DNA of 35,975 nucleotides from an uncultured Flavobacteriales bacterium (GTDB taxonomy: Bacteria; Bacteroidota; Bacteroidia; UBA10329): assembly GCA_937900875.1 (NCBI GenBank), contig CALCGD010000195.1, positions 1 to 35,975 of the forward strand, written 5' to 3'. This document shows, one piece after another, positions 26,290 through 35,700 of this stretch. Position 1 is the first letter of the stretch. Each line of letters begins with the position of its first letter. Below the pieces are notes generated by a model. The model worked only from the letters and a program-made list of their open reading frames with translations. It was not told the DNA's origin and ran no database searches. The position numbers were made by a program, and so were the translations under genes.

Positions 26290-28958
26290 TCGTAATTCAA
26301 ATTAGGACTTAACCACCTTTCTACTTCCTTTACTTCCATTCCTTTCCGCGCAGCGTAATCTGCCACTTGGTCCTTTTCAATTTTCCCTAATCCGAAGTAC
26401 TTGCTTTCCTGATGTGCAAAATAGAAACCGCTAACTGATGACGCTGGCATCATTGCTAGGCTGTCAGTTAAGGTCATTCCAGTAATAGAACTTGCATTAA
26501 GCAATCTGAACAACTCTGGTTTTTCAGTATGATCCGGACATGCAGGATAGCCTGGAGCTGGGCGTATGCCACGATACTTCTCTCTGACCAATTCTTCATT
26601 GGAAAGTTTAGCAGAATCATACCCCCAAGTTTCTGTTCGGACTACTTCATGCAACTTCTCCGCAAATGCTTCTGCTAATCGATCGGCTAAGGCTTTTAGC
26701 ATGATGGAGTTATAGTCATCATGATCGGCTTCAAATTCAGCTAGTTTTTTCTCGATTCCTAATCCAGATGTGACCGCAAATCCACCCATGAAATCTTGTA
26801 ATCCCGTTCCCTTAGGAGCAACAAAATCTGCTAAGGCCAGGTTAGCCACACTAGCGGCTTTTTTAGATTGCTGTCGCAATGAATGAATCGTAGAAAGCAC
26901 TTCTGAACGGCTTTCGTCTGTGTAGAGTTCTACATCGTCACCAACAGCATTTGCAGGCCAAATACCTACAACCCCGTTTGCAGTCAGCCATTTCTCATTA
27001 ATAATACGCTTGAGCATTGCTTGTGCATCGGCAAACACTTTCGTAGCTGCATCTCCCACAACGTCATCTTCCAAAATCTTTGGGTAACGCCCAGCCAACT
27101 CCCATGTTTGGAAGAATGGTGTCCAGTCTATGTATTCCACCAATTCGCTCAGTGGGAAGTCTTTGAACTCCGTCAATCCCAATTTGTTTGGAGCTTGAAT
27201 ATCTTCCTGCTTCCAATCGATTTTGAACTTGTTTTCTCTAGCAACTTCTAGCGATACAAATTGCTTATCCGCACGCTTACGAGCATGCATTTCACGCATA
27301 TGTGCGTATTCTTCCTTAAGGTTGGAAACAAAGGCTTCTTTCTTGCTTCCCAGTAAACTTTCAACCACCGTTACCGAACGGGAAGCGTCTAATACATGAA
27401 CTGCTTGTCCGCGCTTGTATTTCTCTTCAATCTTAACCGCTGTGTGAACGCGAGATGTAGTGGCACCACCGATCAATAGCGGAATGTCAAACCCAGCATG
27501 CTCCATCTCTTTGGCCAGATGCACCATTTCGTCCAATGATGGTGTTATCAAACCACTCAGCCCAATCACATCCACCTTCTGCTCCTTGGCTTCTTTCAGA
27601 ATTCTCTCAGCAGGAACCATCACGCCTAGGTCAATCACTTCGTAATTGTTGCATGCAAGCACAACCCCAACGATATTCTTACCGATATCATGAACGTCTC
27701 CTTTTACAGTTGCAAGCAAGACTTTTCCAGATTTGGATGCTGTTCCGTCAGCATCTTGTTCCATATATGGAAGCAAATACGCTACCGCTTTCTTCATTAC
27801 TCGCGCACTCTTTACCACTTGTGGCAAGAACATCTTTCCAGCACCAAAAAGGTCGCCCACGATGTTCATTCCAGCCATCAACGGCCCTTCAATTACATGC
27901 AGTGGCTTTTCGGCTTTCAGACGCGCTTCTTCCACATCCACCTCAACATAATCCGCCATTCCTTTTACCAAGGCGTGCGATAGGCGCTCTTCTACGGGCG
28001 CTTCTCTCCACGATAAATCCTCAACTCTTTCTCTAGTTGTTCCAACAAAGGTTTGAGCAAATTCTAAAAGTGCCTCGGTTGCATTCTCATTCCGATTGAG
28101 CAAAACATCTTCCACTCTTACCAACAACTCCTTTGGAATTTCATCATAAACCTCCAACATGGTTGGGTTCACAATTCCCATGTCCATTCCATGCTGAATA
28201 GCATGATACAGGAAGGCAGAGTGCATCGCCTCTCGAACAGGGTTATTTCCTCTAAACGAGAACGAAACGTTACTTACTCCACCGCTCACCTTGGCTCCTG
28301 GAAGATTTTCTTTAATCCATTTAGTGGCATTGAAAAAGTCTACAGCATTATTATTGTGCTCGTCCATTCCCGTTGCAACAGGGAAAATATTTGGGTCGAA
28401 AATGATGTCTTGTGCAGGAAAACCAACCTTGTCTACCAACACATCATACGATCGCTTACATATTTCTATTCTGCGCTCGTAGCTGTCTGCTTGTCCATTT
28501 TCATCAAATGCCATAACCACTGTGGCGGCACCATATCGCTTAATCTTTTTAGCGTGCTCAATAAATTGCGCTTCGCCTTCTTTTAGGCTGATGGAGTTAA
28601 CCACCGATTTCCCTTGAACACATTGCAATCCTGCCTCAATAATCTCCCACTTGGAGCTATCAATCATAATTGGAATACGCGAAATGTCTGGTTCTGCAGC
28701 AAGCAGATTCAGGAATTTCACCATAGCCTCTGCACCATCAATCATTCCCTCATCCATGTTGATGTCGAGCACCTGCGCACCGCCTTCAACTTGGTCGCGA
28801 GCAACCGCTAGGGCTTCATCGAACTTATCTTCCTTGATAAGCCGAAGGAACATGCGTGAGCCTGTGACATTGGTTCGTTCCCCGACATTAATAAAATTGG
28901 AACCAGCAAATACTGTTAATGGCTCAAGACCACTCAGTTGTAAAGGAGGAATTTTCAT
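26286..28958 (-). CDS. metH: Methionine synthase, folate- and cobalamin-binding part (split MetH)
   Basis: The C-terminal three modules of B12-dependent methionine synthase, 890 residues. The pterin-binding domain begins at LSGLEPL and shows [16 protein letters not shown] (22-37). The cap and cobalamin domain contains DVHDIG at 421-426, with His423 as the lower cobalt ligand, followed by [14 protein letters not shown]. The reactivation domain at the end carries the SAM-binding signature [15 protein letters not shown]. Together with the upstream protein it transfers the methyl group of methyltetrahydrofolate to homocysteine. The ATG lies 3 nt behind the stop of the homocysteine half and in the same frame. 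The operon is led by a SAM-I riboswitch. Confidence 0.96.
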   Translation of the reverse strand: MKIPPLQLSGLEPLTVFAGSNFINVGERTNVTGSRMFLRLIKEDKFDEALAVARDQVEGGAQVLDINMDEGMIDGAEAMVKFLNLLAAEPDISRIPIMIDSSKWEIIEAGLQCVQGKSVVNSISLKEGEAQFIEHAKKIKRYGAATVVMAFDENGQADSYERRIEICKRSYDVLVDKVGFPAQDIIFDPNIFPVATGMDEHNNNAVDFFNATKWIKENLPGAKVSGGVSNVSFSFRGNNPVREAMHSAFLYHAIQHGMDMGIVNPTMLEVYDEIPKELLVRVEDVLLNRNENATEALLEFAQTFVGTTRERVEDLSWREAPVEERLSHALVKGMADYVEVDVEEARLKAEKPLHVIEGPLMAGMNIVGDLFGAGKMFLPQVVKSARVMKKAVAYLLPYMEQDADGTASKSGKVLLATVKGDVHDIGKNIVGVVLACNNYEVIDLGVMVPAERILKEAKEQKVDVIGLSGLITPSLDEMVHLAKEMEHAGFDIPLLIGGATTSRVHTAVKIEEKYKRGQAVHVLDASRSVTVVESLLGSKKEAFVSNLKEEYAHMREMHARKRADKQFVSLEVARENKFKIDWKQEDIQAPNKLGLTEFKDFPLSELVEYIDWTPFFQTWELAGRYPKILEDDVVGDAATKVFADAQAMLKRIINEKWLTANGVVGIWPANAVGDDVELYTDESRSEVLSTIHSLRQQSKKAASVANLALADFVAPKGTGLQDFMGGFAVTSGLGIEKKLAEFEADHDDYNSIMLKALADRLAEAFAEKLHEVVRTETWGYDSAKLSNEELVREKYRGIRPAPGYPACPDHTEKPELFRLLNASSITGMTLTDSLAMMPASSVSGFYFAHQESKYFGLGKIEKDQVADYAARKGMEVKEVERWLSPNLNYD

Positions 28959-28961
28959 TAA

Positions 28962-29981
28962 TTAAGCTTCTACTTCTTGGTTTGCAACTCGCGGTTGATA
29001 CTGTGCCGCTATTTCAGCGATAGCCCTAATGTGTGGAGGAGTTGTTCCGCAGCAACCGCCAATTACGTTTATTAGGTTTTCACGAAGAAAGTCTTCTATC
29101 TGTTCCGCCATCATTTCTGGCGTCTCATCGTATTCTCCAAATTCGTTAGGCAAACCTGCGTTTGGATGTGCGCTCACGTTGTACTGAGATTTTGCAGCAA
29201 GCACTTGCAGATACGGTCTCAGCTGCGAAGCACCTAAGGCGCAGTTAAAGCCAATACTCATCAGCGGAATGTGAGACACAGAAATTAAGAATGCCTCTGC
29301 TGTTTGACCAGAAAGGGTTCTTCCGCTTGCATCGGTAATTGTCCCTGAAACCATGATTGGAATGCGGAAACCGAGCTCATCAAACAATTCGTCAATTGCG
29401 AAAAGAGCTGCTTTTGCATTGAGTGTGTCAAATACGGTTTCAACTAAAAGAATGTCCACACCTCCTTCAATCAAAGCTTTTGCTTGGTCTCTGTAGGCTA
29501 TGCGCAATTCGTCAAATGTTACGCCTCTAAATCCTGGATCATTCACATCTGGAGAAAGGGAAGCCGTTCTGTTTGTCGGTCCCATGGCACCCGCCACAAA
29601 ACGTGGTTTGTGTGGTTCTTTTGCTGTGAGCTCATCGGCTACTTCGCGTGCAATTTTAGCCGATTCGTAGTTGATCTTGTACACTGCATCTTCCAAGCCA
29701 TAATCTGCTTGGGCTATAGTGGTTCCGCTAAACGTGTTGGTTTCGGCAATGTCTGCTCCAGCTTCGAAGTACTGTCTGTGAATATCCTTGATAATCTCAG
29801 GTCGGGTAATAGAAAGAAGGTCGTTGTTTCCTTTTAATGGCTTCTCGGCATCCTTAAAGTATTCTCCGCGGTAATCTTCTTCTTCCAGCTTATGCCGTTG
29901 AATCATTGTTCCCATAGCACCATCCAAAACGAGTATTCGTTCTTTCAGGGCTTTCTCTAGTAATTCGGTTCTGTTGCTCAT
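28962..29981 (-). CDS. metH: Methionine synthase, homocysteine-binding part (split MetH)
   Basis: The N-terminal homocysteine S-methyltransferase module as a separate 339-residue protein. It begins [22 protein letters not shown]. The zinc ligands are Cys247 (GFNCALG), Cys310 and Cys311 ([12 protein letters not shown]). It binds homocysteine through zinc and receives the methyl group from the cobalamin half made by the next gene. The break falls exactly at the natural linker between the two barrel domains of full-length MetH. The leader carries an S-box riboswitch and attenuator. I recall that split MetH occurs in other Bacteroidota, so this looks like a lineage feature and not decay. Confidence 0.96.
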   Translation of the reverse strand: MSNRTELLEKALKERILVLDGAMGTMIQRHKLEEEDYRGEYFKDAEKPLKGNNDLLSITRPEIIKDIHRQYFEAGADIAETNTFSGTTIAQADYGLEDAVYKINYESAKIAREVADELTAKEPHKPRFVAGAMGPTNRTASLSPDVNDPGFRGVTFDELRIAYRDQAKALIEGGVDILLVETVFDTLNAKAALFAIDELFDELGFRIPIMVSGTITDASGRTLSGQTAEAFLISVSHIPLMSIGFNCALGASQLRPYLQVLAAKSQYNVSAHPNAGLPNEFGEYDETPEMMAEQIEDFLRENLINVIGGCCGTTPPHIRAIAEIAAQYQPRVANQEVEA

Positions 29982-29992
29982 TTCAATCCAAT

Positions 29993-30024
29993 AAAAAAGC
30001 CTCCAACGATTACTCGTTGAAGGC
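29993..30024 (-). terminator. Attenuator of the metH leader
   Basis: On the - strand, an 11-bp stem (30024-30014 with 30009-29999, one G-U pair) with a GTAA tetraloop is followed by six T (29998-29993). It ends about 12 nt before the metH ATG, so it can only act as a conditional terminator downstream of the riboswitch. Confidence 0.92.
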
Positions 30025-30060
30025 CCTGTTTGTTCAGTTTATAAATGTTCTCACATTTTG

Positions 30061-30165
30061 CTTATCTCTTTCTCTGCTTACGCGGAGAATAGGATTTGGC
30101 ACCTTCCTTTTCAGGGGTTGCCAAGACTTCGTAGGGCCTTATCCCTCAGTCTTTCTTGATAAGAA
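30061..30165 (-). promoter_or_regulatory. SAM-I (S-box) riboswitch upstream of metH
   Basis: Read on the - strand, the S-box core is all present. P1 is CTTATC (30163-30158) paired with GATAAG (30066-30061). Next comes J1/2 AAGA, then P2 AAGACT/AGTCTT flanking GAGGGATAAGGCCC. TTGGCAACCC leads to P3, then GGTGCCAAATCC forms J3/4, and P4 is TTCTC/GAGAA. The GG in the P2 loop can form the pseudoknot with CC of J3/4. SAM binding should stabilise this fold and allow the terminator at 29993-30024, shutting metH off. It controls both metH parts. Confidence 0.95.
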
Positions 30166-30183
30166 TAAATAAAGAACGAGCCG

Positions 30184-30214
30184 CGAAGTTAGGCACCAAA
30201 CTTCAGAGTTCAAA
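30184..30214 (-). promoter_or_regulatory. Candidate promoter of the metH operon
   Basis: On the - strand, TTTG (30214-30211), a 19-nt spacer and taacttcg (30191-30184), which matches TAnnTTTG at 7 of 8 positions. Transcription would begin near 30178, a few bases before P1 of the riboswitch. Confidence 0.55.
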
Positions 30215-30216
30215 CA

Positions 30217-31062
30217 TTAGAATTTGTATCCCTCGTAGTCCTCTGTAAATTCTTCTGCGTGAAAATGTGGGTTTATCTTAAGCTTAGTATACTCATAGGT
30301 GGCCATCAAACCTTTTTCGTCATATAATTTTTGATATAAAGGGAGGAACGTCTCCATATCTATGTACATCTCAATTTTCTTGCAAAGCGAGTTCATTACT
30401 TTGATGCTTTGTCCTGCTTTCACATCGTCAAAATCTTTCATGTTATTCAATTCCAAAAGGGCGTATTCATCTAATCTAAGCTTACGGGCAATCTTAAGGA
30501 TGTCCTCGCCCGGTAGAACGGTGTAAGATTCAATATTGTATTCCTTATTGGTCAGTGTCACGTTCAAACACTTCCGACCATCATACATTATCTCACCATT
30601 TATTGTGACGAATTCGTCAATCTTGCTTTTGTACTTGGTGTAAACATAATTTAAAAGGTCTCCAGTGTATTTAAAACCAAGCTCTTTTACGCTATGATGC
30701 TGGTCTTTTCTAAGGATGTCTCCATCGGGATCTAAGTTCAACGTCATGTACGGAAAGGCATTTGGGTTTACCTTGCAATTTCCTTTGTTTGCACCTTCTA
30801 TGTACAATACTTCTGCACCCTTATTCGGAATGTGAATCTTTAAATACGCTTTAAACGGGCTTGCATTCAGCTTTACATCTTGCGCTCCAGGCATCATTTT
30901 GCCTTTAATTCTTTCCGTTTTATCCAGTCTAAAACTGAGTGTTTTGATGCCTTCAATAGTTGTCATCATTTTGCGAAACATCTCATGTTTGTCAATTTCT
31001 TGAGCAGTCAAAGACCCGCTGAATAGTAAGGCTGTGAAAAGGATGGTGATTAATCTAGTCAT
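30217..31062 (-). CDS. DUF1571-family exported protein with a LysM-like segment
   Basis: An exported protein of 281 residues with signal peptide MTRLITILFTALLFSGSLTAQ. The DUF1571 features are LSFRLDKTERIKGKMM (42-57), SPFKAYLKIHIPNKGAEVLYIEG (68-90) and LNLDPDGDILRKDQHHSVKELGF (108-130), a LolA/LolB-like outline suggesting a periplasmic lipid or lipoprotein carrier, though the role is unknown. Within it, residues 179-223 (SYTVLPGEDILKIARKL to VKAGQSIKV) look like a LysM peptidoglycan-binding repeat, and the DUF1571 pattern resumes with KKIEMYIDMETFLPLYQKLYD. The gene is 22 nt downstream of the phosphodiesterase gene. Confidence 0.8.
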   Translation of the reverse strand: MTRLITILFTALLFSGSLTAQEIDKHEMFRKMMTTIEGIKTLSFRLDKTERIKGKMMPGAQDVKLNASPFKAYLKIHIPNKGAEVLYIEGANKGNCKVNPNAFPYMTLNLDPDGDILRKDQHHSVKELGFKYTGDLLNYVYTKYKSKIDEFVTINGEIMYDGRKCLNVTLTNKEYNIESYTVLPGEDILKIARKLRLDEYALLELNNMKDFDDVKAGQSIKVMNSLCKKIEMYIDMETFLPLYQKLYDEKGLMATYEYTKLKINPHFHAEEFTEDYEGYKF

Positions 31063-31084
31063 GGTTGTGAATTTCGGTTCGAAT

Positions 31085-31969
31085 TTAAGGAAGTATGGTT
31101 AGCGAAATGGCGTAATGATCAGAGAGATGTTTCCGCTTTTTCGACCATTGTTGTGTATAGGTTTTTAATTCTCGTCTTAGTTTGAAGAGGTAACCGGTAT
31201 TGCGTTGCAGAACATAGTCGAGTAGATGAACTTGACCTTTCCATTTTTTCTTAATAAGGTCGTTATTAGCGCAGCCCCACGTAATTGGTTCTTCTACACT
31301 TAATTCAGAAGCGTCCATAACGGAAACATCGCCATCTGTGGCATTCAAGGTTGCCAGCATTCCGCTGTATTCCTCATCTACATTCTTTGAGGTATTCATG
31401 TCACCCAGTAGAAAGACAGGAAGTTTATCGGTCACTTTCTCTGAGATAAGCTGGTCTATCAATGCGAATTGTTTTGCTCGAACTAAGGCAAACTCCTTGC
31501 CATCTTCTGCCTGAACATGTGTATTTATAAAGTGATATAATTGTCCCCGTATTTCAACCGCAAACAGGACCGCCCCCTTCGCAGATTGGCAATCACTAAC
31601 AAGACAGTCATCAAAAAAGATGAGTTCGGGTTTTTCTAGTGGATGTTTGCTCAGAACCCAAAGTCCGTTATTGACGGTTTTCTTGTTGTTTTTAGGTTCA
31701 ATTTCAAACGCATAAGCATCGCCCAAAGCTTTTCGTAACTTCTTTCGGCTAGTTTTTCCAAATGCCTCTTGAAACAGTATGATGTCATAATCTTCCGTTT
31801 TAAGAAGGTCTCCAATAGCCTTAGCCCGTCTAAATTGTCCGTCAAATGTGATAGAATGCGGACGCATGTAGATGTTCCATGTCAGGACTTTTATGGGCCT
31901 GCGATCCTGCGACAGGGCTTCTGGAAGAATGTAAAAAAGGGCAAAAAAGGCCGCTAAAATCAATCTCAT
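31085..31969 (-). CDS. Exported endonuclease/exonuclease/phosphatase-family protein (sphingomyelinase-like)
   Basis: A 294-residue metal-dependent phosphodiesterase with a signal peptide (MRLILAAFFALFYILPEALS). The EEP catalytic set is present: Asn32 (TWNIYMRP), Glu68 (LFQEAF), His151 (NTHVQAEDG), Asp190 and Asn192 (LGDMN), Asp251 and the terminal Asp284-His285 (LSDHYAI). The N-terminal and INTHVQAED segments resemble bacterial neutral sphingomyelinases more than DNases, so a phospholipid or sphingolipid substrate in the periplasm or outside is plausible but unproven. Its ATG overlaps the stop of the upstream MBL-fold gene (ATGA, 31966-31969), so translation is coupled. Confidence 0.86.
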   Translation of the reverse strand: MRLILAAFFALFYILPEALSQDRRPIKVLTWNIYMRPHSITFDGQFRRAKAIGDLLKTEDYDIILFQEAFGKTSRKKLRKALGDAYAFEIEPKNNKKTVNNGLWVLSKHPLEKPELIFFDDCLVSDCQSAKGAVLFAVEIRGQLYHFINTHVQAEDGKEFALVRAKQFALIDQLISEKVTDKLPVFLLGDMNTSKNVDEEYSGMLATLNATDGDVSVMDASELSVEEPITWGCANNDLIKKKWKGQVHLLDYVLQRNTGYLFKLRRELKTYTQQWSKKRKHLSDHYAISLTILP

Positions 31970-32601
31970 TGAAGAAACGGATTGTTCTTTTTTTCAAATC
32001 CAATATTGGTGGAAGGTCCGTGTCCGGCATGAACCTGAACATCTTCTGGCAATGTCAATAATTGTGTTTTAATAGCCTTGATTAGCTGCGCATGGTTTCC
32101 ACCAGGAAGGTCGGTTCTGCCAATGCTTCCATAGAACAGTGCATCTCCTGCAATAACCTGTTTGGATGGCGCATGATAGAAACAAATACTACCAGGCGAA
32201 TGACCGGGAACAAATAAAATTTCTAGCTCAACAGAACCAACCTTAATGGTTTCTCCTTCCTCCAAGAAAACAGATGGCTGCACCATTTCGCCCGTATCGA
32301 AGCCGAAGTTCTTGCCATAATTAGGCACGGAATTCAGCACTGGAAGGTCTAATTTGTGCATTTCCAATCCCAACTCGTACTTCTCAGACAAAAACCGATT
32401 GCCTAAGACATGGTCTATGTGGCAATGGGTATTCAGAAGCTTAATCGGCTTCAAATCTTGCTGCTCAATGAACGCAACTAATTCCTCACGTTCGTGCTTA
32501 TCCGAGCAGCCCGGGTCAATAATGGCGCAGTTCTTTGCCTCGTCCCAAATGAGGTAGGTGTTTTCTTGGAATGGATTAAAAACAAACTTTTTTAGGTTCA
32601 T
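31966..32601 (-). CDS. MBL-fold hydrolase, glyoxalase II-like
   Basis: A cytoplasmic metallo-beta-lactamase-fold protein of 211 residues with no signal peptide. Both metal sites are visible: His59, His61, Asp63 and His64 (NTHCHIDH), His134 (PGHSPGS), Asp153 (AGDALF) and His194 (HAGHGPST). The N-terminal FVFNPFQENTYLIWDE and the compact C-terminus match the YcbL-type hydrolases related to hydroxyacylglutathione hydrolase. The thioester substrate is unknown, and many Bacteroidota use thiols other than glutathione. First gene of a - strand unit with the EEP gene. Confidence 0.93.
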   Translation of the reverse strand: MNLKKFVFNPFQENTYLIWDEAKNCAIIDPGCSDKHEREELVAFIEQQDLKPIKLLNTHCHIDHVLGNRFLSEKYELGLEMHKLDLPVLNSVPNYGKNFGFDTGEMVQPSVFLEEGETIKVGSVELEILFVPGHSPGSICFYHAPSKQVIAGDALFYGSIGRTDLPGGNHAQLIKAIKTQLLTLPEDVQVHAGHGPSTNIGFEKKNNPFLQ

Positions 32602-32618
32602 GGCTGTTTTAGTAGGCG

Positions 32619-32626
32619 CAAAAATA
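32619..32626 (-). promoter_or_regulatory. Candidate -7 element of the MBL-fold gene
   Basis: tatttttg on the - strand, an exact TAnnTTTG match followed by cg, 17 nt before the ATG. The same ten bases (TATTTTTGCG) occur at the candidate actA promoter. No good TTG is seen at the usual distance. Confidence 0.4.
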
Positions 32627-32681
32627 CTATTTCAAGTTCGGGACGGTTCTTAATGTGAGGTCGTCAGGAACAATCAAAACG

Positions 32682-32689
32682 TATCTTTA
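32682..32689 (+). promoter_or_regulatory. Candidate -7 element of the TolB-like gene
   Basis: tatcttta matches TAnnTTTG at 7 of 8 positions and lies 12 nt before the ATG at 32702. There is no clear upstream TTG. It is back to back with the - strand candidate at 32619-32626. Confidence 0.35.
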
Positions 32690-32701
32690 CGTCCCTTCAA
32701 A

Positions 32702-35700
32702 ATGAGGCAGATTTACAACAAGGTTTTAATTGACGGAACAAAGGCGGCAAAAGCCGCTTTACTTGTCTTATTGCCCCTGCTCATAAGCGCCCCATCTTTT
32801 GGTCAGTTTTACAATGGTTCTCAAATGGATTTCGGTAAGAACCGAGTTCAATATGAGAAGACAGATTGGTTCTTTTATCGCTTCGATCGGTTTGATGTTT
32901 ATTTCTATCAAGGAGGAGAAAACCTTGCCGAATACACCATGCGTGCTAGTGATAGAGCCCTCCGAGATTTGGAGAAAACTTTCGACTATACGCTAGATAA
33001 GCGCATTCAAATTGTCATATACAACAAGCTTTCGGAGCAGAAGCAGAGCAACATTGGCCTAGTCACAGATGAGCAGTATAATGTGGGTGGTATAACCTCC
33101 ATTGTGGGCACAAAACTGATGCTCTACTTCGATGGAGATTATAAGAATTATGAAGAACAATTGCGTGCTGGTCTTGCCCGAGTTATGCTCGACCAAATGA
33201 TGTATGGCGGCAGTTTTAAAGATGTAATTAGGAACAATACACTGCTCAATTTGCCAGAATGGTATGTGGAAGGATTGGTGTCATATTTATCTACTGAGTG
33301 GGACACCGATGTGAATAATGAGGTGAAGGATGCCGTGATGAGCGGACGATGGGAAAAGTTTGGTCAGCTTACAGGAAAGGACGCACGTTATGGAGGTCAC
33401 TCTATTTGGAAATATGTAGTGGAGAGCTATGGCCAATCGGTTATCAGCAACATTTTGTACATGACCAGAGTGAGCCGAAATGCAGATAACGGCTTCCTTT
33501 TTGTGCTGGGTGTTTCGCTTAAAAACTTAGCTGCAGAGTGGTTGCATTACTATGATAACATGTACTACCAGCAGGAAGGGAAGTTGTTCTTACCTGATGG
33601 AAAACCGTTAAACAGAGTACGAAAAAGACCACAGCCATATTGCGTAATCGATGAGCCGAGGATAAGTCCTGATGGGAGAAAGTTGGTTTACGTTTGGAAT
33701 GATATGGGGAAGATTAAGGTCAAAATGCAGGACCTTGAAAGCAATAAAAAGAAAACAATTTATCGGCAAGGATATAGAGCACATACCAAGCAGGACGATA
33801 GCTACCCGATACTGGCTTGGCACCCTAGCGGAAAGCTAGTTTCCATTATCACGGAGCACAAAGGCAAGATTAAGTTGGTGCTTTATAACCTTGAAACGGG
33901 TAAGCAGGTTAAACGAGAGCTGTTCTATTTCGAGAAGATTCTATCAGTCGATTATTCGGACGATGGAAGAGAATTTGTGTTCACTGCCGTACAAATGGGT
34001 CGGTCTGATGTGTATATCTACAACATCATCTCAAACGTGTACGAGAAGCTTACGGACGATATTTTCACTGATGTTGATGCCCGTTTCATTGACAAATCGC
34101 GGAAGGTGATTTTTAGTTCAGATAGAACCAACGATACAATCAAGCAGTTCGATATTAAACTATTGCCAAAGAATCTAGACCACAACATTTTTATCTACGA
34201 CCGAAAATCGAAGGAACAGACCTACAGAAGGGTTACCAATACACCGTTTGTTGATGAGTTTGCACCACAGGAATATGACGGAAACAGTTTGTCTTATTTG
34301 AGTGATGAGAAAGGTGTGTTCAACAGATATATTGCAAAGCTAGACAGCAGTATTGCCTACATCGATACCAGTATTCACTACTCTTATTTTACGCGGGCAG
34401 AGCCGCTTACACAGTACCCTCGAGGCATAAACACGTATGATGTAGATACGGTGCATGGAAAGATTGCTGAAGTCATTTTTGCCAAAGGAAATTACCGATT
34501 AACCGTAAAGGATAGAGACGCTGAAAAAGCTGTGGTACTTACCGACATTGGCTTTTCTGGCTTTAAAAACAAGGCAGCCGAACCTCCGAAGAAAAAGAGA
34601 AAGCGAACTTCTATATTGGAAGAACCTGAGCCAGCTCCGGTGATAATTACTCAAAAACCGATAGAGCGAGATACCGTACCAAGGGAGCCAGGTGAGATTA
34701 ACATTTACGATTATCAGTTTGATGTAGATGTCGATTCATTTGATGAGGAGCCTGCTGATGATGATGATTCGGGGAAAATCTTATCTGACGAACCTGCCAA
34801 ATCAAAAAGAGACAGGAAGAGGGATAAGGTGATGGCTCGTATTGATAGTTTGCACGCAGCGCTGGAGGCAATTAAAGATGTCTCTGTAGAAATGCAACTA
34901 CCGCCACAGCGTAATTACGATGTAGCCTTTAGAAGCGAGTATGTTGTAACTCAATTAGACAATGCCTTTGTGAATAGCACTTACCAGCGCTTTACGGGTG
35001 GTGGATCGTTCAATAATCCTGGGCTAAACGGATTTTTCAAGACTGGCATTACGGATATCCTAGATGATTACAAGGTTGTAGGTGGTTTCAGAATTACAGG
35101 AAATTTAGGAACGAATGAAGTGTTTATTTCCGCCCAAAACTTCAAGCGAAGGCTAGACAAGCAGTTGGTTTTCCATCGTCAGACATTTGAAGACTTGGTG
35201 AGTATTTCAACCTTAGCTAAGGTTTATACGCATACCCTTACTTGGAAAATGAACTGGCCGTTTAGCGATTTCTCAGCAGTGAGGGCTAACGTTCTGGGTA
35301 GAAATGACCGAACGGTATATAAGAGTACTTCTGATAGGAATTTAGAACGACCAGACGATATGCAATGGACGGGCGGCTTAAAAGTTGAGTACGTCTTCGA
35401 TAATACGCTATCGCTTGGCTTGAATTTATACCGCGGAACACGACTTAAGATATTTGGCGAATACTACCAAGACATTGATTCAGATGCCAAGAATTTATTT
35501 GTGGTTGGGCTTGACGCACGTAATTACATAAAGGTTCATAGAGAGCTTATTTGGGCAAACAGGTTGGCAGCAAGTACATCTTTCGGTAATCAGAAATTGG
35601 CATATTTCTTAGGCGGAGTTGATCAATGGATTGCCCCATCCTATAACAACGACATTCCTGTTGATTTTGACCAGAACTATGCTTACCAAACGCTGGCTAC

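Noticed and set aside
27536-28036. A 166-codon open frame on the + strand inside metH
   Set aside because: It is antisense to the cobalamin-binding domain, with a biased composition rich in Ser, Leu and Gln and no recognisable feature.
26286-29981. metH as a pseudogene or assembly error because of the internal stop
   Set aside because: Both halves are full-length for their domains with all metal and cobalamin ligands intact, a start codon follows at once, and a working-looking riboswitch precedes them.
29982-30216. A cobalamin riboswitch upstream of metH
   Set aside because: The leader matches the S-box core throughout (GAGGGA, GGCCC, GGCAACC, GGTGCCAA), and I see no B12-box sequence.
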